This document shows positions 54,130-62,224 of a DNA stretch of 64,000 bases, piece after piece (positions within the stretch are counted from its first letter, which is position 1; each line of letters begins with the position of its first letter). Under the pieces are notes generated by a model, which saw only the letters and a list, made by a program, of their open reading frames with translations, made no database searches and was not told where the DNA came from. The stretch is taken from NCBI RefSeq assembly GCF_001889265.1, contig NZ_CP018151.1:186001-250000 (forward strand), given 5' to 3'. Both the position numbers and the translations under genes were made by a program. The stretch is from Microbacterium sp. 1.5R. GTDB taxonomy: Bacteria > Actinomycetota > Actinomycetes > Actinomycetales > Microbacteriaceae.

Positions 54130-54680
54130 GCGCGCTCGGAAGGAGATCGCGCCTAGCGAAGGAGATATCGGCGACATCCCTCCTTCGAGGCGAGAGATTT
54201 CCCTCGCAGTGGGGGTGGGTGCCGGCGCCGCGCGCTCGGAAGGAGATCGCGCATAACGAAGGAGGTGTCGGCGGCATCCGTCCTTCGGGGCGAGAGATCT
54301 CCTTCGTACTGGGGGTGGATGCGGGAGGGCAGCGCGCGCTCGGAAGGAGATCGCGGCTACCGAAGGAGGTGTCGCCGTCATACCTCCTTCGAGGCAAGAG
54401 ATTTCGCTCGCGGTGGGGGTGGATGCCGGAGGGCAGCACGCGCTCGGAAGGAGATCGCGTCTACCGAAGGAGGTGTCGGCGGTATCTCTCCTTCGGAGTG
54501 AGAGATCTCCTTCGCAGGCACTGTGATGCCGGAGGCAGCGCGCGCTCGGAAGGAGATCGCGTCTACCGAAGGAGGTGTCGGCGGCATCTGTCCTTCGGCG
54601 CGAGAGATCCCCTTCGGCGCGAGAGATCCCCTTCGCAGTGAGAGACCTCCTCCGGCGCGAGAGATCTCCTCCACACAGAG
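54130..54680. repeat. Five-unit tandem array of 100-104 bp hairpin repeats
   Basis: Units begin GCGCGCTCGGAAGGAGATCG (or a variant) at 54130, 54230, 54334, 54438 and 54540. Each unit has an outer pair GAAGGAGATC...GAGATCTCCTTC (decayed to GATTT in two units) and an inner pair CCGAAGGAGG...CTCCTTCGG around a GTGTCGGCGGCAT apex. A G-rich linker GTGGGGGTGGATGC separates the first four. The fifth is followed by three more right-arm copies (54611-54680). It lies between the end of the MFS gene and the DUF2975 gene. No open reading frame here looks real and no cas genes are near. Confidence 0.9.
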
Positions 54681-54685
54681 AGCAG

Positions 54686-55900
54686 CTACTCCGCCCGACG
54701 CACCCGCAGCACCAGTGCGATGAGCGCGAGCGCGATGACCGCGACGCCGTACCCGACGCACACGGCGCCGAGTCCGAAGACTCCGACGAGGATCCCTGCG
54801 ACGACTGCGGGCACGCCGAAGGCGAGGTAGGCGAGCAGGTAGATCACGGCGAACGTGTCGGCGCGGTCGGTCGGGGGGATGCGGGGTGCGAGTGAGGCGA
54901 CGACTCCCGAGAAGGCGGTGCCGAATCCCATGCCGGTCACGGCGGTCGCGGCGAGGTAGAACGGAAGCGACCCGGTCGCGAGCGCCCAGAGCGACAGCGC
55001 GGTGCCGACGGCGAGGGCCGCGGTGCCGAAGATCACCGAGGTGCGTGGGCGCCGGTTGCGGAAGAGGAATGCGGTGACCGCGCCGACGCCGGCCAGCATC
55101 GCGACCGCGAGTCCCTGCCAGACGTGCGCCTCACCGCCGAGCTGGGTGCGCACGATGTTCGCGCCGAGTGAGAGGAAGAGCCCACCCGTCGCCCAGCCGG
55201 CGATGATCGCGGGGGCTCCGCGCCAGAAGTCCGAGCGGATGCCGGCCGGCACCGACAGTCGGAAGCTCAGCGACGCGAGTGCTCCCGGCCGCAGCGGAGC
55301 GGTCTCGGGTGCCAGGAAGAAGAGCCCCGCGAGCACGATGTGCACGGCGGTCAGGGGTGCGAAGACGTCGAGCAGCGGCTGTCCGGTCACGTCCAGTGCG
55401 ATGCCCGAGACGAGCGCGCCGAGGGCGAGGCCGATTCCGGGGCTGAGCGCGTTCCACAGTGCGGCGACCCTCGAACGGCCACCGGGGGCGAGGTCGAGCG
55501 CGGCGGCCGAGAGGGCTGCGATGAGCACGCCACTCGCCGCACCCTGCAGGATGCGGGCGAGCATGAGCGTGGCGACCGTATCGGCATGCCAGAACAGCAC
55601 CATGCTCGCGGCGAGCACCAGGAGACCGCCGATCGCGACCGGTCGCCGCCCGACATGGTCGGAGAGCGAGCCTGCGGTGAGCAGGGCGAGCAGCAGGGCG
55701 ACCGCGTAGACGGCGAAGACGGCGCTGATGACGATCGCGTCGAATCCGATCTCTGCGGCGAGCACGGGGTAGAACGGCGATGGCGCACTCGCGCCCATCA
55801 TCATCGCGATCTGCGTCACGACGGCCAGCGCGAAGCCGAAACGCGGGCGACGGATCCGAGATGCGGTCGCGGTCGTGTCGATCGGTGACGTGGTGGTCAT
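54686..55900 (-). CDS. MFS transporter
   Basis: The 404-residue protein has about 12 hydrophobic helices and the MFS loop motif LTAGSLSDHVGRRPVAIGGL near residue 80. GAASGVLIAALSAAALDLAP fits the fourth-helix motif of drug:proton antiporters. It is divergent from an ArsR-type regulator 85 bp away, a common arrangement for efflux genes under local repression. Substrate unknown. The GGGAG site lies upstream of the ATG. Confidence 0.9.
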   Translation of the reverse strand: MTTTSPIDTTATASRIRRPRFGFALAVVTQIAMMMGASAPSPFYPVLAAEIGFDAIVISAVFAVYAVALLLALLTAGSLSDHVGRRPVAIGGLLVLAASMVLFWHADTVATLMLARILQGAASGVLIAALSAAALDLAPGGRSRVAALWNALSPGIGLALGALVSGIALDVTGQPLLDVFAPLTAVHIVLAGLFFLAPETAPLRPGALASLSFRLSVPAGIRSDFWRGAPAIIAGWATGGLFLSLGANIVRTQLGGEAHVWQGLAVAMLAGVGAVTAFLFRNRRPRTSVIFGTAALAVGTALSLWALATGSLPFYLAATAVTGMGFGTAFSGVVASLAPRIPPTDRADTFAVIYLLAYLAFGVPAVVAGILVGVFGLGAVCVGYGVAVIALALIALVLRVRRAE

Positions 55901-55918
55901 GAGTGCTCCCGCGGTATC

Positions 55919-55985
55919 GGTTCGAGATTCATCGAACTATCGGAGCGTACTCGCGATCCCGCGATTGTTCAACTATTCTCGAACC
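55919..55985. promoter_or_regulatory. Divergent operator region of the MFS/ArsR pair
   Basis: GGTTCGAG at 55919-55926 and CTCGAACC at 55978-55985 are exact complements near the ends of the 85-bp intergenic region. Two direct repeats, TCGAACTAT and TTCAACTAT, lie between. These fit an ArsR-type repressor binding both promoters. Confidence 0.5.
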
Positions 55986-56291
55986 ATGCCTGGCGAACTC
56001 CCGCACCCCGAGCGATCCGAGATCCAGCTCACCGACGTGCTCTTCGCCCTCAGCGACCCCGAGCGTCTGGCGATCGCGCGACAGCTCGCCGACGGCCCGC
56101 TCGACATGGCGGAATGCCACGCGACCGACCCGAACCTGCCGAAGTCCACCAAGTCGCATTTCATGAAGGTGCTGCGCGAAGCGGGCGTGATCCGCAACGA
56201 GCCCAACGGCCGGCGACGGATGCTGACGCTGCGCCGCGCAGAGCTCGACGAGCTGTTCCCCGGCCTGCTGGAGTCCGTGCTGCGTTCGTGA
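55986..56291 (+). CDS. ArsR-family winged-helix transcriptional regulator
   Basis: The 101-residue protein has the ArsR fold: LTDVLFALSDPERLAIARQL at the start, LPKSTKSHFMKVLREAGVIR as recognition helix, then NGRRRMLTLRRAEL for the wing. It lacks the CxC metal motif, so it probably senses an organic ligand. Divergent from the MFS gene, which it most likely represses. The frame before 55986 is not coding. Confidence 0.92.
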   Translation: MPGELPHPERSEIQLTDVLFALSDPERLAIARQLADGPLDMAECHATDPNLPKSTKSHFMKVLREAGVIRNEPNGRRRMLTLRRAELDELFPGLLESVLRS

Positions 56292-56322
56292 CCCGCAACA
56301 GCCCAGGCGAGAGCCCACCGCC

Positions 56323-57081
56323 TCAGCGGAAGTGCGACGCGCCGTTCAGGTCGAGCACCGTGCCCGATGCCCACACCGCGGTCGGCGAGGTGAGATAGGC
56401 GACGGCATCCGCGACCTCTTCGGGCGTGCCCACCCGGCCGAACGGACTCTGACCGCGGATGCTGTCGCCCTGCTCTCCCTCGAGCTTCGCCGTCTGCCGG
56501 TCTGTCGCCACCATTCCCGGAGCGACCGAGGTGACCGAGATGCCGTGGGGTGCGAGCACCAGCGCCATCGACTGCCCGAACGCCTGCAGTCCTGCCTTGG
56601 TCGCGGCGTACGCGGGGTGGTCGGCCTCTCCGCGGAACGCGCCGCGTGACCCGATGTTGACGATCGATCCGCCGCTGCCCCGCTCGATCATGTGCTGAGC
56701 GACGAGCATCGTGACGTTCGAAGCGCCGAGCAGGTTCACCGAGGCCATGGCAGACCAGGCGCGCTGCCACTCGGCATACGTCGTCGAGTCGACGCGATGC
56801 TCGTTCGCCGCGCTCGGGGCCACGGCTGCATTGTTCACCAGGATGTCGAGTGAACCCAGGGCTGTGATGCCCTCCTCGACCACGCGCTGCGCCTCCGCCG
56901 GATCCCCGAGGTCGCCGCCCACGATCGCATGGTCCGAGCCTTCGAGTGAGGCGAGGGTCTCTTCCGCGGACGCGCGATCACGGCCGTAGTGCACGACGAC
57001 CCGGTCGCCCCGTCGGGCGAAGGCCTGCGCCACTGCGCGGCCGATGCCGCGCGAGCTGCCCGTGATCAGCGCATGCGCCAT
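56323..57081 (-). CDS. SDR-family oxidoreductase (3-oxoacyl-ACP reductase-like)
   Basis: A 252-residue short-chain dehydrogenase: ALITGSSRGIGRAVAQAFAR (TGxxxGIG), LDILVNNAAVAPSAA, a Ser in SIVNIGSRGAFRGEADH, and YxxxK in PAYAATKAGLQAFGQS. The C-terminus GTVLDLNGASHFR is typical. I chose the ATG at 57081 because it lies one base after the stop of the HTH gene. Probably co-transcribed with that regulator. Substrate unknown. Confidence 0.92.
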   Translation of the reverse strand: MAHALITGSSRGIGRAVAQAFARRGDRVVVHYGRDRASAEETLASLEGSDHAIVGGDLGDPAEAQRVVEEGITALGSLDILVNNAAVAPSAANEHRVDSTTYAEWQRAWSAMASVNLLGASNVTMLVAQHMIERGSGGSIVNIGSRGAFRGEADHPAYAATKAGLQAFGQSMALVLAPHGISVTSVAPGMVATDRQTAKLEGEQGDSIRGQSPFGRVGTPEEVADAVAYLTSPTAVWASGTVLDLNGASHFR

Positions 57082-57082
57082 C

Positions 57083-57364
57083 TCAGGACGCGACCCGCGT
57101 GCGACCGACCGCATGCACCGCCGGCTCGATCTCGGACCACACCGAATCCAGCGAGAGGTGCAGCACGCCGGCGATCGCGGCGATGGTCGAGAAGGCGGGG
57201 GTCGCCACGCGACCCGACTCGATCTTGCGCAGGGTCTCGGGCGAGACTCCCGCCTCGAGGGCGACGCTCAGCATCGATCGCTCACCGCGCGCTCGCCGCA
57301 GCAGCGCGCCGAGGCGCTCGCCCCGCTCGACCTCGGCGGGAGTCAGGGGCATCCGAACCATCAT
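57083..57364 (-). CDS. XRE-family HTH transcriptional regulator
   Basis: The 93-residue protein has the XRE HTH: RLGALLRRARGERSMLSVAL, EAGVSPETLRKIESGRVATP and IAAIAGVLHLSLDSVWSEIE. Only one base separates its stop from the SDR start, so the two are an operon. The long frame upstream is antisense to the methionine aminopeptidase gene and not real. A repeat-rich operator lies just upstream. Confidence 0.88.
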   Translation of the reverse strand: MMVRMPLTPAEVERGERLGALLRRARGERSMLSVALEAGVSPETLRKIESGRVATPAFSTIAAIAGVLHLSLDSVWSEIEPAVHAVGRTRVAS

Positions 57365-57373
57365 GTGCCCATT

Positions 57374-57407
57374 GTAATACCGGGATAGTATTACCGGGAT
57401 AGTTATT
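57374..57407. promoter_or_regulatory. Operator with inverted and direct repeats between XRE gene and methionine aminopeptidase
   Basis: GTAATAC at 57374 and GTATTAC at 57388 are perfect complements seven bases apart. The 12-bp direct repeat TACCGGGATAGT occurs at 57378 and 57392, 14 bp apart. The sequence is far more A/T-rich than its surroundings. It lies between two divergent starts (57364 and 57440), so it is a good candidate site for the XRE protein. Confidence 0.55.
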
Positions 57408-57439
57408 GGAACGACTGACGGCGAGCTGTGGAGAACCCC

Positions 57440-58210
57440 ATGATCGAGATCCTGAACCGCGACGAACTGGCTCGTGCACGAGACGCGGGCGCCCTCGTCG
57501 GCGGCATCCTCCAGTCCCTCAAGGAGCGAGCCGCGGTCGGGGTGAACCTGCTCGACCTCGACCGCTGGACGAAGCAGATGATCGAGGATGCCGGTGCGCA
57601 GTCCTGCTACGTCGATTACGCCCCCTCCTTCGGCCGGGGGCCCTTCGGCCACTACGTCTGCACTGCCGTGAACGACGCGGTGCTGCACGGGATGCCGCAC
57701 GACTACGCCCTCCTCGACGGCGACCTTCTCACTCTCGACCTCGCCGTCACGCTCCGGGGGATCTCAGCGGATGCCGCCGTCAGCTTCGTGGTCGGCGACG
57801 GTGCGGCATCCGCCGACCTCGACATGATCGACGCGACCGAGCGTGCGCTGGCCGCCGCGATCGCCGCAGCCCGACCCGGCGCGCGCATCGGCGACCTCTC
57901 CCACGCGATCGGCACGGTGCTCGGCGACGCGGGCTACCCGATCAATCTCGAGTTCGGCGGCCATGGCATCGGTTCGACGATGCACCAGGATCCGCACGTC
58001 GCGAACGACGGACGCCCCGGCCGCGGCTACAGACTGCGCCCCGGCCTGCTGCTCGCACTGGAACCGTGGGTGATGGCCGACACCGACCGGCTGGTCACCG
58101 ACGACGACGGCTGGACGCTGCGCAGTGCGACCGGATGCCGCACAGCCCACACCGAGCACACCATCGCCATCACCGAGACCGGGGCCGAGGTGCTCACGCT
58201 GCCGCGCTGA
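57440..58210 (+). CDS. map: Methionine aminopeptidase, type I
   Basis: The 256-residue enzyme removes N-terminal methionine. Metal and active-site residues appear in order: His in VLHGMPHD, Asp in LLTLDLAVTL, Asp in SADAAVSFVVGD, His in GGHGIGSTMHQDPHV, Glu in LLALEPWVM and Glu in AHTEHTIAI. The start at 57440 follows GGAGA; an in-frame GTG at 57428 is possible but less likely. Being divergent from an XRE/SDR pair, it is probably a second copy rather than the ribosomal-operon enzyme. Confidence 0.93.
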   Translation: MIEILNRDELARARDAGALVGGILQSLKERAAVGVNLLDLDRWTKQMIEDAGAQSCYVDYAPSFGRGPFGHYVCTAVNDAVLHGMPHDYALLDGDLLTLDLAVTLRGISADAAVSFVVGDGAASADLDMIDATERALAAAIAAARPGARIGDLSHAIGTVLGDAGYPINLEFGGHGIGSTMHQDPHVANDGRPGRGYRLRPGLLLALEPWVMADTDRLVTDDDGWTLRSATGCRTAHTEHTIAITETGAEVLTLPR

Positions 58211-58216
58211 CCCTCG

Positions 58217-59791
58217 TCACTTCGTGCGCGAGCCGCTCCGCACCCGACGCACAGCGCGGCCGGCCAGGTCCTTGAGCCGGCCGCCGGGGTACTGCCTGCG
58301 CAGCTCGACGGCGCCGCCGCGTCCCGCGACCGGCGTGCACGTGCGCCCGGCGAGCAGGGGAGAGCGTCCCGCGGCGGCGAGCGTCGCAGCATCCGCTCGG
58401 AGGGGGACGTCGAAGGTCCACCCCGCCCGTCGCACGGTCACGAAGAGCTTCGCCCCGCGCGACTCGTCGTCGGGTCGGAACACCTTCAGCGGGTCGATCG
58501 CGATGCGGAGGGAGTCGAGGCTGCGCGGGTGCAGGTTCGCCACACGACGCTCGATCGCCGCGGCCTTGTCGCGCCACACCAGCTCGACGTGATCGTTGGA
58601 CATCTCCCGCTTGGCTTCGAGAAGACCGGTCGGAAGGCCGTCCATCGCGATCGGCAGTGACGTCATGACGCCCGTGCCCGGCTCGAACTCGAGTGCGTCC
58701 TGCCCGTCGCGGGTGATCGAGACATCGACGGTGAGATACAGTCCGCCGCCCCGCGACCACCGTGCCGACGTCACCACCGCCCGGCAGGTGAGCTCGGCCT
58801 CGAACCGCGCGAACGTCAGCAGGTCGGCGCGTCGATCGGCTCGCAGCAGTGCGGCCCGGATGCGGTTCGGAAAGGCCAGCCCCCCGTCGACGCCGGGTCC
58901 GAAGCGCCGTCGCGCGAGCGGGATGACGACGTCGAGCAGGCGCTGGCGATACTCCTCGGGGTACCCGGCGTACTTCTTGCCCGACACCCGCTTGAGGATC
59001 TTGCCGCGGAACCAGTGCCGCAGCAGCCGGTCGCGCAGTCGCCCCGGTTCGGTGTACCGCTCGACGAGATCGAGCACGGCCTCGAGATGCGGGAAGTACG
59101 TCTCGGGTTCGATCCGCGACGAACTGGCACTGCCCGCGTGCTTGACCCACGCGTAGCAGGGGCGGCTGGCGAGGATCGAGATCGTCGACGCCTCGAAGTA
59201 CGCCCTCATCACGAACAGATGGTCTTCGAGGCGCACCTTGCCGTCGGGGAATCGGATGCGCTTCTCGCGCAGGAACGAGGTGCGGAACATCTTGTGCGGC
59301 GTCAGCATCTCGAGCAGCGGATCCTCGCCGAGGCGCGCACGGGGGATGTCGCGGCGGAAGATGCGACTCGGAAGCCGCCGGCCGATGCCGACCTCCCTGC
59401 CGACCACGACATCGGATGCATGCTCGTCGGCGTAGTCGCAGAGCGCCTCGAGGGCGCCGTCGTAGAGCCAGTCGTCCTGATCGACGAACTGGATGTACGT
59501 GCCGCGCGCATCGTCGATCCCGTGGTTGCGCGGCGTTCCCGGCCACCCCGAATGCGGCAGATACGCGACGCGCACGTAGGGACGATCACGCGCGATCTCG
59601 ACCAGTCGAGCCGCCGTCTCTTCACCGGAGCCGTCGTCGCAGAGCAGCACCTCGAACCGGCCGTGATCGAGCGTCTGCCGATCGAGAGACGCGATGAGCT
59701 CGTCGAATGCCGCTCCCGGACGGAACACGGGAACGACGACGCTCACTCTGATCGAAGTGGACGGTGGGGAAACGGCAGGGGAAGACGACAT
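58217..59791 (-). CDS. Glycosyltransferase, family 2 type
   Basis: A 524-residue protein with a GT-A fold in the first 230 residues: VSVVVPVFRPGAAFDELIAS, VLLCDDGSGEETAARL, PGTPRNHGIDDARGTYIQFV and DQDDWLYDGALEAL (the D-x-D region). The rest (about 230-524) is an extra C-terminal region of unknown fold with a basic end. Similar two-part enzymes add sugars to cell-wall teichoic acid or polysaccharide. No signal or membrane helix. It lies convergent with map. Confidence 0.9.
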   Translation of the reverse strand: MSSSPAVSPPSTSIRVSVVVPVFRPGAAFDELIASLDRQTLDHGRFEVLLCDDGSGEETAARLVEIARDRPYVRVAYLPHSGWPGTPRNHGIDDARGTYIQFVDQDDWLYDGALEALCDYADEHASDVVVGREVGIGRRLPSRIFRRDIPRARLGEDPLLEMLTPHKMFRTSFLREKRIRFPDGKVRLEDHLFVMRAYFEASTISILASRPCYAWVKHAGSASSSRIEPETYFPHLEAVLDLVERYTEPGRLRDRLLRHWFRGKILKRVSGKKYAGYPEEYRQRLLDVVIPLARRRFGPGVDGGLAFPNRIRAALLRADRRADLLTFARFEAELTCRAVVTSARWSRGGGLYLTVDVSITRDGQDALEFEPGTGVMTSLPIAMDGLPTGLLEAKREMSNDHVELVWRDKAAAIERRVANLHPRSLDSLRIAIDPLKVFRPDDESRGAKLFVTVRRAGWTFDVPLRADAATLAAAGRSPLLAGRTCTPVAGRGGAVELRRQYPGGRLKDLAGRAVRRVRSGSRTK

Positions 59792-59886
59792 CGACGGCAG
59801 TCAAACATCGTCGGCTATGGAGCGCACGGGGCTTGCTTTCAGCGCCGTGTGCGTGCAGTGCGTGCGGCGTGTGCGTGCTGTGCGTG

Positions 59887-61073
59887 TCAGTGGGATCGTG
59901 CGTGGACCGCCGCGCGGCCACGGAGGAAGCCGATGACGCCGTCGTCGTCGGCGAGCGCGATCGCCCGCGCGTAGGCCTCACCGGCATCCTGTCCGGCCTC
60001 GGCGAGCAGCCCCGCTCGAGCCGCCCAGTACGGCTGGAATCCCTCTGCATGGGCCGGGAGCGCGGCGAGGCCCGCCTCCGCTCCGTCGATGCGCGCGGTG
60101 ACGACGGCGGCCGCGACCCGGGCACCGAGGGTCGGAGCGACCGCGAGAAGCGCGGCGTACAGCATCCGCAGCGAGTCCCAATCGGTTGCCCCGTGCGCAG
60201 CCGGTCGCAGTGCACCGCCTGGATCGCCGCCTCGAGTTGGAATCGTCCCGGCGCACCGGTCGGCCGCGCTCGCCGCAGGTACGCCTCGCCCTCGGCGATC
60301 AGGGCCGCATCCCAGGTCTGAGGATCCTGCTCGTCGAGGGGGATGAACTCGCGAGAGCGCCGCGCGAGAGTCAGCGTCGTGAGGGCGGCCAGCCCCCACG
60401 CCTCGGGCTCGTCCTCGAGAAGACCCGCCAGAGTGGCGGCCAGGTACTGCGCCTCGCCCGCCATCGACTCGGCGTCGCCGCGCCAGGTGAGCGCGGCGCA
60501 TCCGTAGACCGCCTCCAGCACAGCGGGCAATCGTTCGGGCATCGAGCGGCGGTCCGGAATCGCGAACGGGATGCGGGCATCTCTGATGCGTCGCTTCGCC
60601 CGCACCAGGCGCTGTGCCATCGCCGTCGCCGGAACGGCGAACGCGCGCGCGACCTCGGCCGCCTCGAATCCGAGCACGGTCTGGAGCATGAGCGGGGCGC
60701 GCACGGCCGGGTCGATCGCCGGATGCGCGCACACGAACAGCAGCTCGAGTCGCTTGTCGCCGATCGCGAGCGGATCGTGGTCGGCGAGCGGATCGACGCG
60801 AGCGCTCTCCTCGGCGAGGGGAGCGGATGCCGTCGCCGCGGCCGACTTCCACATATCGCGCAGCCTGTTCCTCGCCACGGTCATCAACCACCCTTCCGGG
60901 TTGTCGGGCACTCCGGCATCCGGCCAGCGCCGCAGCGCCTCTTCGAACGCTCCCGCAAGGGAGTCCTCGGCGAGTGCGAGGTCGCCGGACCGCGCCGCGA
61001 GCAGCGCGACCAGCCGGCCGTAGGAGGTCCGCGCCGCACTCTCTGCAGCGGCCCGGACCCCCTCGGGGATCAT
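59887..61073 (-). pseudogene. ECF-type RNA polymerase sigma factor, frameshifted in a G-run
   Basis: The first frame from the ATG at 61073 gives a sigma factor (GRLVALLAARSGDLALAEDS, region 2 DNPEGWLMTVARNRLRDMWK, region 4 GFEAAEVARAFAVPATAMAQ) and the start of its SnoaL/DUF6596-type C-terminal domain, up to QAVHCDRLRTG. It then runs off into junk to 59622. The next frame continues the true protein, ATDWDSLRMLYAALLAVAPT and AAHEGFQPYW-type sequence (AHAEGFQPYWAARAGLLAEA), to a stop at 59887. One missing C in the CCCC at 60189-60192 (G-run on the coding strand) restores a 395-residue protein. It may be an assembly error or a real loss. Its ATGA overlap with the YCII gene marks the usual pair. 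Confidence 0.85.
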
Positions 61074-61447
61074 CGGTTCGGAGTCCAGACGCCGTCGACC
61101 GTGAACACGGCACCCGGGCGGATCTCGACCGCACCCCAGAACGCCGGCGGGGCCTGGCGGGCGAATCCGATCGCGGCATCCAGGTCGGGCACGTCGATGA
61201 CGACCGTGCCGCCGAGCTGCTCTTTCGTGTCGGCGAACGGGCCGTCCTGCACCTGCAGCGCGTCATCGCGCACGCGAACGGTGGTGCTGACGGCCGACGG
61301 CTGCAGGACCTCGGCCGAGACGAGCACCCCTGCCGACTGCAGGGTGGTGGCGTAGCTCGCGAATGCGGCCTGGCCCTCTGCGAGCGCCTCGGCGCCCAGA
61401 GTCTCGGCATCGAGCTCTTCGTAGTGCAACAGCAGTGTGTAGCGCAT
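61070..61447 (-). CDS. YCII-related domain protein
   Basis: The 125-residue protein begins MRYTLLLHYEELDAETLGAE and has VRDDALQVQDGPFADTKEQL followed by GGTVVIDVPDLDAAIGFARQ, the YCII/DGPF domain pattern (dimeric alpha/beta barrel with a conserved DGPF). DGPF proteins are regularly encoded upstream of this sigma-factor type and are believed to act with it, though how is unknown. The stop overlaps the sigma start. Confidence 0.92.
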   Translation of the reverse strand: MRYTLLLHYEELDAETLGAEALAEGQAAFASYATTLQSAGVLVSAEVLQPSAVSTTVRVRDDALQVQDGPFADTKEQLGGTVVIDVPDLDAAIGFARQAPPAFWGAVEIRPGAVFTVDGVWTPNR

Positions 61448-61567
61448 GTCTCTTCCTCACTGTTCGACGGTCAGCGTACAGAGAGATGACGATCGAGCAG
61501 CAGGTCGATCGACACATCCGCCGAAGTTCGCCTTCCGCGCCGAGACTCCCACCCCACATTCAGCCTT

Positions 61568-61581
61568 AACGATATATCGTT
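61568..61581. promoter_or_regulatory. Perfect palindrome, candidate PadR operator
   Basis: AACGATATATCGTT is a perfect 14-bp palindrome 32 bp upstream of the padR-type start and 120 bp from the YCII start. AT-rich TATCGATA-like dyads are typical of PadR sites in high-GC hosts. Probable autoregulation. Confidence 0.6.
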
Positions 61582-61612
61582 GACTATCGCTCACCACTTC
61601 CGGGAGGTCATC

Positions 61613-62200
61613 ATGAACAACGCATTCCCCTCGAACCCGTTCGGCGGATCCGGCTTCGGCTCGGGCCAGGGCGGACCCGCATCCGCGATCTTCGATGCCA
61701 TGGAGCAGCTCCGCAAGTCCTTCGAGCAGCGCCCCAGCGGCGGCTCGCGCATGGCGAAGGGCGACGTCCGCACCGCGGTGCTGTCGCTGCTCACCGAGAA
61801 GCCGATGCACGGCTACCAGATCATCAACGAGATCGCCGATCGCAGCGGCGGATCGTGGAAGCCGAGCGCAGGCTCGGTCTACCCCACCCTGCAGCTGCTG
61901 GCCGACGAGGGCCTGATCGAGGCTCAGGAGCAGAACGGTCGCAAGACCTACTCGCTCACCGAGGCCGGCCGCGCCGTCGCCGCCGAGCACACCGAGACCC
62001 CCGCTCCGTGGGAGTCGCAGTCGAAGAGCGAGGGCTCGCACGACAACCCCCGCTACAGCGCACTGCCCAAGGCGGGCGTCGACCTCGCGGCGGCAGCCGC
62101 GGCCGTCGGTCGCAGCGGCAGCACCGAGCAGGTGCAGCAGGCGGTCGAGATCCTCGACGAGGCCCGCCGTAGGCTGTACTCGATCCTCGCTCAGGACTGA
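61613..62200 (+). CDS. PadR-family transcriptional regulator
   Basis: The 195-residue regulator has a Gly/Ser-rich N-terminus and the PadR winged helix at about residues 48-125: KGDVRTAVLSLLTEKPMHGY, QIINEIADRSGGSWKPSAGS, VYPTLQLLADEGLIEAQEQN. A C-terminal helical part (EQVQQAVEILDEARRRLYSI) mediates dimerisation. GGGAGG lies 6 nt upstream of the ATG. It precedes the ABC1 kinase gene by 24 bp and is probably co-transcribed with it. Confidence 0.93.
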   Translation: MNNAFPSNPFGGSGFGSGQGGPASAIFDAMEQLRKSFEQRPSGGSRMAKGDVRTAVLSLLTEKPMHGYQIINEIADRSGGSWKPSAGSVYPTLQLLADEGLIEAQEQNGRKTYSLTEAGRAVAAEHTETPAPWESQSKSEGSHDNPRYSALPKAGVDLAAAAAAVGRSGSTEQVQQAVEILDEARRRLYSILAQD

Positions 62201-62224
62201 TCGCACACGACACAGGGACGACAC

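Noticed and set aside
53997..54641. 214-codon frame across the hairpin array
   Set aside because: The protein would be a repeat of low-complexity Arg/Ser/Glu words produced by the DNA repeat itself. No ribosome-binding site or domain.
54130..54680. CRISPR-like regular repeat array
   Set aside because: Units are 100-104 bp with no unique spacers of 30-40 bp, the repeats are nested hairpins, and no cas genes are present in the window.
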